A DNA stretch of 64,000 bases. It comes from Glaciecola sp028401415. Its GTDB lineage: Bacteria; Pseudomonadota; Gammaproteobacteria; Enterobacterales; Alteromonadaceae. The notes below the pieces were generated by a model that was not told the origin of the DNA, did not search any database, and saw only the letters and a list, made by a program, of their open reading frames with translations. The stretch spans positions 3,224,001 to 3,288,000 of the forward strand of contig NZ_CP171821.2 in assembly GCF_028401415.2 (NCBI RefSeq), read 5' to 3'. The translations under genes and the position numbers were made by a program. Positions 58,704-64,000 of this stretch are shown here, in pieces. Positions within the stretch are counted from its first letter, which is position 1. Each line of letters starts with the position of its first letter.

Positions 58704-60527
58704 ATGAGTTCTGAACTAATACTGTCGGGTGTCAATGCACTGATTCGCCTCTCTGGCGCTACCAATCAAGCGTTGAAGGATGCAGCTGTTGGTGCCGACA
58801 TTTTATTCCCTGCACTGGATCAACTCCCCGACAACCCTAGCGTATTTATCAATGACTTTTTTAGCCGCAGTGAAAACGTCACTTTCGTACAAGGTGCATC
58901 GGCTAAGTATGCGGCGTATTGGATTGATGACGAGCAGCGTTTTGGTGCTAAGTCAGATCCGCAATCGCAAGATGCGCTGCTGCTGGCTATCACTGAGATT
59001 GAGTCAGTCCGGCCGGATAAAACTAAGCCGGCCAATCGCACTGCCGGAGCGATCATGGTTAAGCAATGGGTCAATGGCCAGAAGCCCTTGAGTCCAATCG
59101 CACGGATTGTTATGGCAGCTGCCGATATTGCGCTTGAATATGTAGGTAACAACGCCGGCATCGTCGGCGGTGGCAATGGGGCCAAGTTAATCTCGGCTTA
59201 TGCCGCCAGTTTGGCATTGCGTTTACCAGATGATGGCAATTTGTCAGTTAAAGATGATGTATTTCAGTCCTTAAGTGGTATATTGCTGCGCGCAGGATTT
59301 GATACCGCTGCAAAACATCCAGAGTGGATAGTGTCCGAAGCGCATTTTCAATCTCTGATTCAATCCACTGTTGAACCCTTAGTGGAAACCTTCCCACTAG
59401 ATAGCGATGTTGGCAAAATCGAATTAAAAACGTTGACCGACACCCTGCTAGGGCCAGCCGCCTCTGCCATGTTACAAACTATGGCTAACAATCAAGAAGC
59501 GTTTTTAGGTAGTAAGTTCAGTACTGACAAAGCCTTTGGTGCATTAACTCAGTCATTGTTCAATACCGCCTCTGAAATAGGCTTAGAGCAGCAATTCACA
59601 AAAGAAGGTTTAATTAGTACTTACCAAGCATTGCTGTCAATTATCGCCGAAAAGCCAAACCTGTTTATTAAAAATAATGGCGAAGCAGACAGTGAATTGA
59701 TCCACGCCTTACTCGGTGATCTTGCCAATACACTTAAAGATACCCCCTTTCCTTACGATCGCAGCGTCGGCATTGAGTTGGCGAGGACTGCTTTACATAC
59801 CATCGGAGCGAATGCCCATCGCTTTGCCAGACAGACAAAGCCTTGGCAGAATACGGCGACCCAATTGGTCACTTTATTGGTCAACACTATGGCCGATGTT
59901 GTGGGTACTAATACCAGTATGAAAGTCCTCTTTAGTGACCAGCAATGGCTTGAATATGGTCGGCTGGTTCTGACCAATATAGCCAAGTCGCCTGATATGG
60001 TTCTTAGCTCATCTAACACTGTTAAATCAGGGCTAGTTGTTGCTATCGCCAATGCAATGGCAGCTGATGATACTCTATTGCTCGATGCTGAAGATTGGCT
60101 GGATATTGTCGATGTTGCCTCTGCTGAGGCCGCCGCAAATCCCATGCGCTTATTTAAGCTCAATCCGAATGATCCTGACGATGTGCTCGCGGGTGAACTC
60201 ATTATTTTATTGCTCAATGTCGCTAAGGACGCGGTAAGCAAGCAAGGGGCGAACAATGTTGTATTTGGTCAAACATTGACAGAGGCAATCGCAACCTTTC
60301 TGTCGGCTACCTCGGGCAACGTAAGTGCAATTAAAAACAACGTTGAACAATTGAAAAAAACCTTACTGCAGTTAAACTCATTCTTTGCTGAACATCCGCT
60401 ACAATATGGCAACAAAGAGTGGTTACACCTATTTAGCGTGATCTTGGCAGAAGTATTATTAGGCAAAGATATTCCCGATGTTACCGAAGAGCTAGTCGTT
60501 AACTTTATCCAAGGAGCAAGATCATGA
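58704..60527 (+). CDS. Large helical protein, unknown function
   Basis: 607 residues, no signal peptide or membrane helix. It is mostly helical with repeat-like segments (LARTALHTIGANAHRF, LTNIAKSPDMVLSSS, LLNVAKDAVSKQGANNV), which might be armadillo- or HEAT-like. I do not recognise the family. The stop overlaps the start of the next gene by four bases, and that gene encodes a lipoprotein, so the two work as a pair. A cytoplasmic location would separate it from the lipoprotein unless it is exported by an unusual route. Confidence 0.65.
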   Translation: MSSELILSGVNALIRLSGATNQALKDAAVGADILFPALDQLPDNPSVFINDFFSRSENVTFVQGASAKYAAYWIDDEQRFGAKSDPQSQDALLLAITEIESVRPDKTKPANRTAGAIMVKQWVNGQKPLSPIARIVMAAADIALEYVGNNAGIVGGGNGAKLISAYAASLALRLPDDGNLSVKDDVFQSLSGILLRAGFDTAAKHPEWIVSEAHFQSLIQSTVEPLVETFPLDSDVGKIELKTLTDTLLGPAASAMLQTMANNQEAFLGSKFSTDKAFGALTQSLFNTASEIGLEQQFTKEGLISTYQALLSIIAEKPNLFIKNNGEADSELIHALLGDLANTLKDTPFPYDRSVGIELARTALHTIGANAHRFARQTKPWQNTATQLVTLLVNTMADVVGTNTSMKVLFSDQQWLEYGRLVLTNIAKSPDMVLSSSNTVKSGLVVAIANAMAADDTLLLDAEDWLDIVDVASAEAAANPMRLFKLNPNDPDDVLAGELIILLLNVAKDAVSKQGANNVVFGQTLTEAIATFLSATSGNVSAIKNNVEQLKKTLLQLNSFFAEHPLQYGNKEWLHLFSVILAEVLLGKDIPDVTEELVVNFIQGARS

Positions 60528-61300
60528 AAAAGCTGCAAATACTATTGCTTGTCACGGTCAGTATTATGATGTCGGGGTGTGAATCATTATCCCTGCATCA
60601 GGCTAACGCTGCGCTTACCAACTATTATCTCGCCTTACAAAGCGCTGCGCAGCAAAGTGACTTCATCACTGCACAAACCAGTAAAGATGCTTTAGCTGAT
60701 TTAGCAAGACAAGCTTCTGAGCAGGCAGAAAAAGCCAGCGACACAGCGCTTAAGATTGCTTTGCACAGAGCTGCAGCAACGGCAGCGTGGAAAGCTGACA
60801 TGCCTAATGCGCAACAGTTTGCCAGTGCTGGAAACAGTGTTTGCAATAGTCAATTTGCTGCTGCACCGTCACATTGCGGGATGCTTGCGTTAATTCCTAA
60901 TATGATTGAGATAGATAGAATTACAGCACAAGCAAACGCACTAATTTCGGCAGTGCAAAACGGTGAAATTAGTGCGAATGACAACAATGCTGATGCATTG
61001 CGCATAAAGCTACAGGACTATTTTGATAATTATAAAAGCCGAGCAAATACCGTGGTATCTGATTATTCGCAAGTCAAACAAAATCAAAACACAGAGCAAA
61101 TTTTAGCAGGATTCGATACGCAAACTGAGGTACTGTTTTGCAAGCATTTACCCAGTGTCAACGACGCTATACTAAAAATGGAAGGACCCAATCGGAGCAA
61201 TATTTGCGATATTTATGCGGTGAAAACGTCTGCCCAAAATGCCGGAATGAGCGGTGGCTGTTTATCTGAATCCCTTGATAAACCGAGTTGGTGCAATTAA
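60524..61300 (+). CDS. Lipoprotein, unknown function
   Basis: 258 residues. Signal with lipobox MMSGC at residues 16-20. The mature protein is helical and Ala/Gln-rich (ALQSAAQQSDFITAQTS, LARQASEQAEKASDTALK) with six later cysteines, which may form disulfides (CNSQFAAAPSHCG, SNICDIY, GGCLSESL, SWCN). AAGGAGC precedes the ATG, and the gene overlaps the 607-residue gene by four bases. Family unknown. Confidence 0.7.
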   Translation: MKKLQILLLVTVSIMMSGCESLSLHQANAALTNYYLALQSAAQQSDFITAQTSKDALADLARQASEQAEKASDTALKIALHRAAATAAWKADMPNAQQFASAGNSVCNSQFAAAPSHCGMLALIPNMIEIDRITAQANALISAVQNGEISANDNNADALRIKLQDYFDNYKSRANTVVSDYSQVKQNQNTEQILAGFDTQTEVLFCKHLPSVNDAILKMEGPNRSNICDIYAVKTSAQNAGMSGGCLSESLDKPSWCN

Positions 61301-61330
61301 AAAAAATGAACCAGGCGATAAGCCTGGTTC
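61299..61330 (-). terminator. Terminator between the lipoprotein gene and hemG
   Basis: GAACCAGGC (61308-61316) pairs with GCCTGGTTC (61322-61330). On the minus strand it is followed by eight T, so it ends hemG transcription well; on the plus strand the T-run is weak (TGTTT). Confidence 0.85.
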
Positions 61331-61351
61331 TGTTTGCCATATCTTGTTTTA

Positions 61352-61876
61352 CTATTTTAACCAAGCATCAACAGTTTCACGCAGCTTGTCCCAATCGGTA
61401 TATTCATGGTCTTCATCAAGGTTTCGTTCTGGCTCTCGTTTAGCGATGATGCGGCGCATGATAAAACGAGTGAAAATGTCATATTGAGAGGGTGAGTAAG
61501 CCCCTGCCACTTGTATCGTGCTGTTAGGCTGCCACGCTGTTGCTTCGCTTAAGTCATCAACTATTTTGTCGAGCTCGCGCCAGTCGTCAGCATCATGCCC
61601 CGCTGCGACCAAGGAAACCGATACAAACAGGCTAGGCAAGGTATTAAGCAATTTGGTATGAGCCGCAATAAAATCAGTGAGCACACGCTGATATTGCCCC
61701 ACGTGCACAGACGCTGCAAGCACAACCCTGTCATACTGCGACACATCGATATCAGTATTATTTTTGAGTTCAAGCATCTCGACACCATGACCTTGACGCG
61801 CTATATGCGACATAATAAATCGTGCTACTTTTCGAGTTTGCCCTTGAGAAGAGCAGTAGCCTATTAATACTTGCAA
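61352..61876 (-). CDS. hemG: Flavodoxin-like protoporphyrinogen oxidase, HemG type
   Basis: 174 residues starting at TTG 61876, which is chosen because GGAGG lies six bases upstream. IGYCSSQGQTRKVARFI is the FMN loop, and AASVHVGQYQRVL and LFVSVSLVAAGHD fit HemG, ending YTDWDKLRETVDAWLK. It oxidises protoporphyrinogen IX using menaquinone and so works without oxygen, fitting the low-oxygen genes around it. A simple flavodoxin is the alternative. It follows the coiled-coil gene on the same strand. Confidence 0.9.
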   Translation of the reverse strand: MQVLIGYCSSQGQTRKVARFIMSHIARQGHGVEMLELKNNTDIDVSQYDRVVLAASVHVGQYQRVLTDFIAAHTKLLNTLPSLFVSVSLVAAGHDADDWRELDKIVDDLSEATAWQPNSTIQVAGAYSPSQYDIFTRFIMRRIIAKREPERNLDEDHEYTDWDKLRETVDAWLK

Positions 61877-61933
61877 CTTGTCCTCCTTGCTTCGCCAGCT
61901 AAAACCTTGCGTTTTATTTATTCTAAGTGCAGG

Positions 61934-62221
61934 TTATTTAATTTGCGATATAAAGTAATGATAGGAGTGTATAAAAGCATCGCGTATTTTTTTCGCTTCT
62001 TTTAAGGCTTCGTCCAGCCTTTCCTCGCTCTCTCCTTTCCATTCTTCGACTTTGTCAGTAAGCGGTTTCGCTTGCTCTTTCAGGGAAGCAATTTGCTTTT
62101 CAATTTCTGCTTTTCCATCAGCTTGGGCTTCAGCAGCTTTCGCCTCTAGTTCACTGAGCTTTTCGTTTACTTCATCAATGGTCTGTTTGAGTTTTTCAAC
62201 ATATTCGTCGCGCTTAGTCAT
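61934..62221 (-). CDS. Small coiled-coil stress-type protein
   Basis: 95 residues. Heptads run from VEKLKQTIDEVNEKLSELEA to ERLDEALKEAKKIRDAF; charged, with no cysteine. It resembles the short coiled-coil proteins named after sll1863 that appear near stress genes. Function unknown. An FNR-type site lies 73 bp upstream. It is 57 bp before hemG, so the two are probably one operon. Confidence 0.75.
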   Translation of the reverse strand: MTKRDEYVEKLKQTIDEVNEKLSELEAKAAEAQADGKAEIEKQIASLKEQAKPLTDKVEEWKGESEERLDEALKEAKKIRDAFIHSYHYFISQIK

Positions 62222-62293
62222 TAGTTTTTCCTGATCATGAGTGAATTTATTGTCTTTCCATGCTCATGCTAGCGTTTGTTACACAGCTTAATT

Positions 62294-62307
62294 TTGACGT
62301 ACATCAA
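62294..62307. promoter_or_regulatory. FNR/FixK-type site upstream of the coiled-coil gene
   Basis: TTGACGTACATCAA, 73 bp before the start at 62221. It is 267 bp from the divergent regulator gene and might serve both. Confidence 0.6.
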
Positions 62308-62573
62308 TTGCACAATAGATTTTTATTGGTCATTCACCACGAACACGTTGACATTAAGTCCTTTCGCCAAGCGCTAAAATACCATCGAGAAGAGCCTTAA
62401 TCTCATCTGACTTTAGACCTACGTAGTTTCCGCAATAATTTACGCATCACTGCGAATATGAGCGGGTAATTTCTGGCTATATGATGATTATAGAAACCCA
62501 ATAAACGTCTGTAGTAGAGCATTCAGGTTCGATGCTTAAGACGGTGTTAATCAACAACTTAAGTGGTGTCCAA

Positions 62574-63278
62574 ATGGAAAATGTATTGCCTCTACGCCCC
62601 AACAAAATCGAAAGAGTAAGCGCTTATCAAAGTGAAGATAGTATTGCGACTCGCTCGAATACTCGTAACTCTCATCGCATCTATCAGCGCAAGCAAGTGC
62701 TGTATTGTGCAGGTGATGTATTTAAAGCGGTATATCAGTTGCGTTCGGGCTCTGCAAAAGCTTCTGTATGCACCGTCAATGGGGATGAACATATTACTGA
62801 CTTCTTCTATCCGGGGGATATTGTAGGCGTGGATGGTTTTGACAGTTTTGTGCACTCCCAGCAGCTTACTTTTCTCGAGACTAGCAGTGTGGTGTGCTAC
62901 ACGGAAAGGGAAATCGACAGTTTATTGGCCAAGTCAGAGGCTTTTCGAAGTAGTTTGCTGCGCGCTATGAGTCATAGTTTAGTGCGCGATCAACAGATGT
63001 TATTAAGCCTAACTAATTGCTGCAGTGTGCAGCGAGTTGCTCAGTTTATCTTGAGTTTATCGAAGCGGTTTAGCGAACGCCGATGTTCGAGTGTGGAGTT
63101 TAGTTTGAGCATGACGCGCACCGATATTGCCAGCTATATTGGCATGGCTATTGAGACCCTAAGTCGGGTGCTGACTGCCTTTCAGCAAGCGAATATTTTA
63201 AGCATTAAACATCGTAAAGTCGTCATCAATGACCTTGATGCACTCAGGGCAAAAGCGAAGGTGGATTTGTTTCTTTAA
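62574..63278 (+). CDS. FNR/FixK-family regulator without N-terminal cysteines
   Basis: 234 residues from ATG 62574; ATG 62532 is the longer alternative. The cAMP-binding fold has RSGSAKASVCTVNGDEHITDFFYPGDIVG, close to FNR, and the recognition helix MTRTDIASYIGMAIETLSRVL keeps the E..SR residues with which FNR reads TTGA. FNR's cluster cysteines at the N-terminus are absent; the few cysteines lie elsewhere. So the protein should not sense oxygen by itself, like FixK. It likely binds the six TTGA(C/T) sites in this region, although that is inference. Confidence 0.88.
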   Translation: MENVLPLRPNKIERVSAYQSEDSIATRSNTRNSHRIYQRKQVLYCAGDVFKAVYQLRSGSAKASVCTVNGDEHITDFFYPGDIVGVDGFDSFVHSQQLTFLETSSVVCYTEREIDSLLAKSEAFRSSLLRAMSHSLVRDQQMLLSLTNCCSVQRVAQFILSLSKRFSERRCSSVEFSLSMTRTDIASYIGMAIETLSRVLTAFQQANILSIKHRKVVINDLDALRAKAKVDLFL

Positions 63279-63305
63279 TCAGCATTGATAGAAATTCTGC
63301 AATGT

Positions 63306-63319
63306 TTGATCTTTATCAA
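63306..63319. promoter_or_regulatory. FNR box upstream of the Hsp20 gene
   Basis: TTGATCTTTATCAA, full match to TTGATnnnnATCAA, 108 bp before the hsp20 start at 63428. Confidence 0.75.
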
Positions 63320-63427
63320 AATAGGACACCTTGGATTTGATTAAATCCAGATGTTTCCATGCTCGCGTTAATGCATTGGAATACAAGTGAGTAAATCTTT
63401 TTATCAGTGAATAACAGGAGAGTAGCG

Positions 63428-63925
63428 ATGTCTGAACTTCAATCTTCAAAACATAGCGAAAAAAAGCATAATCACAACTTTCTGCAGTTGGAAACAGGCT
63501 GGGATCAGTTTGACAATATGCTCCATAACTTTTCTAAACGCTGGCCGTTTCAGCATCTGGAGCGAGCAAGCATGGCACCCGAAGGCATGATGCTAAATCC
63601 GCGTGTAGACATTAAAGAGGGCAAAAAGTCTTACGATATTTCAGCTGAATTACCGGGTCTTGACACCAAAGATGTAAGTTTAGAGGTGAAAGAAGGTGTA
63701 TTGACTTTAACAGGTGAGAAGAAAACCGAAACGAGCAAAGATGGCGAGAAAGACTATCACGTCATGGAACGAAGCTATGGTTTCTTTAAACGCAGTTTTG
63801 CTTTGCCCAACGGCGTAGATCAAGAAAAGATCAGCGCAGAATTTAAAAAAGGTGTGCTGCATGTATCTATTCCAAAAACCGAACATGCCATCAAAGACCA
63901 GCACAAAATAAATATTAAAGGTTAG
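63428..63925 (+). CDS. Small heat-shock protein, Hsp20 family
   Basis: 165 residues from ATG 63428 (AGGAGAG upstream). The alpha-crystallin domain is MMLNPRVDIKEGKKSYDISA, SLEVKEGVLTLTGEKKTE, ERSYGFFKRSFALPNGVD, GVLHVSIPK. The N-terminal arm is polar. It holds denatured proteins as an oligomer. The FNR box upstream places it in the low-oxygen set. The next gene begins 35 bp after the stop. Confidence 0.95.
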   Translation: MSELQSSKHSEKKHNHNFLQLETGWDQFDNMLHNFSKRWPFQHLERASMAPEGMMLNPRVDIKEGKKSYDISAELPGLDTKDVSLEVKEGVLTLTGEKKTETSKDGEKDYHVMERSYGFFKRSFALPNGVDQEKISAEFKKGVLHVSIPKTEHAIKDQHKINIKG

Positions 63926-63960
63926 CACTGGGTTTTAAGGTTTAAATGAGGAAATGAGTA

Positions 63961-64000
63961 TGAAAAATTACAAGCGCATTCTAGTTGCGATAGATATTTA
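63961..64000 (+). CDS. Universal stress protein start, cut by the window edge
   Basis: The first 13 codons read MKNYKRILVAIDI, close to MSQYKKIIVAIDI of the Usp gene at 53227. GAGGAAATGAG lies upstream. The rest is beyond the window. It appears to be co-transcribed with hsp20. Confidence 0.7.

Overview
The window looks like chromosome of a marine gammaproteobacterium of the Alteromonadales type. The evidence is the mix of families: an IscR-led SUF operon with sufT and sufE, cis/trans fatty acid isomerase, FrmA with S-formylglutathione hydrolase, PEP-CTERM-like proteins, LytTR regulators and DUF2721. This is inference from gene families; there is no rRNA gene in the window and I recognised no tRNA gene.

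0-14 kb: a secreted repeat protein cut by the left edge, a YHS protein, an AraC regulator, a 284-bp MITE-like element, htpX, an O-acetylhomoserine sulfhydrylase, a PEP-CTERM-like protein, a thioesterase, an iron alcohol dehydrogenase, cti, a cold-shock gene and modABC. 14-22 kb: an accessory island between modABC and the molybdopterin genes moaB-moaE. It holds two ends of an IS1634-type transposase, an efflux gene stub, 27-bp direct repeats, a tyrosine recombinase, HigBA, a J-domain protein, a porin tail, a decayed PEP-CTERM gene, VapBC and ParDE. 22-41 kb: core genes, including moaB-moaE, a LytTR regulator/kinase/regulator set, an MscS channel, glutathione-dependent formaldehyde oxidation, a VNG-repeat lipoprotein, and the SUF operon with two tandem IscR-type sites at its head.

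41-51 kb: the most unusual part. Three copies of an unrecognised two-gene module lie around the deformylase gene. Gene A of each encodes a secreted protein with a constant head (signal peptide, four cysteines, a GGGGGGSGGGG linker) and a changing tail. Gene B encodes a membrane-anchored partner that changes with the tail. Copy 1 has about ten 7-bp repeats straight after its start codon, with stop codons waiting in both other frames, so it looks phase-variable. Copy 2 also has heptamers, and its frame is off relative to the conserved start. Copy 1 sits between 103-bp direct repeats carrying the start of the deformylase gene. Copies 2 and 3 are separated by an IS110 element inside a broken IS3 element. 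A polymorphic effector/partner system is a reasonable hypothesis but is not proven.

53-64 kb: a set of low-oxygen genes: a FixL-like haem-PAS kinase, FixJ, an FNR-family regulator without the N-terminal cluster cysteines, and six FNR/FixK-type palindromes. The palindromes lie upstream of a universal stress protein/glycerol dehydrogenase pair, a c-type cytochrome, D-lactate dehydrogenase, fixLJ itself, a coiled-coil protein/HemG-like flavodoxin pair, and an Hsp20 gene. An uncharacterised 607-aa protein and lipoprotein pair lies among them.
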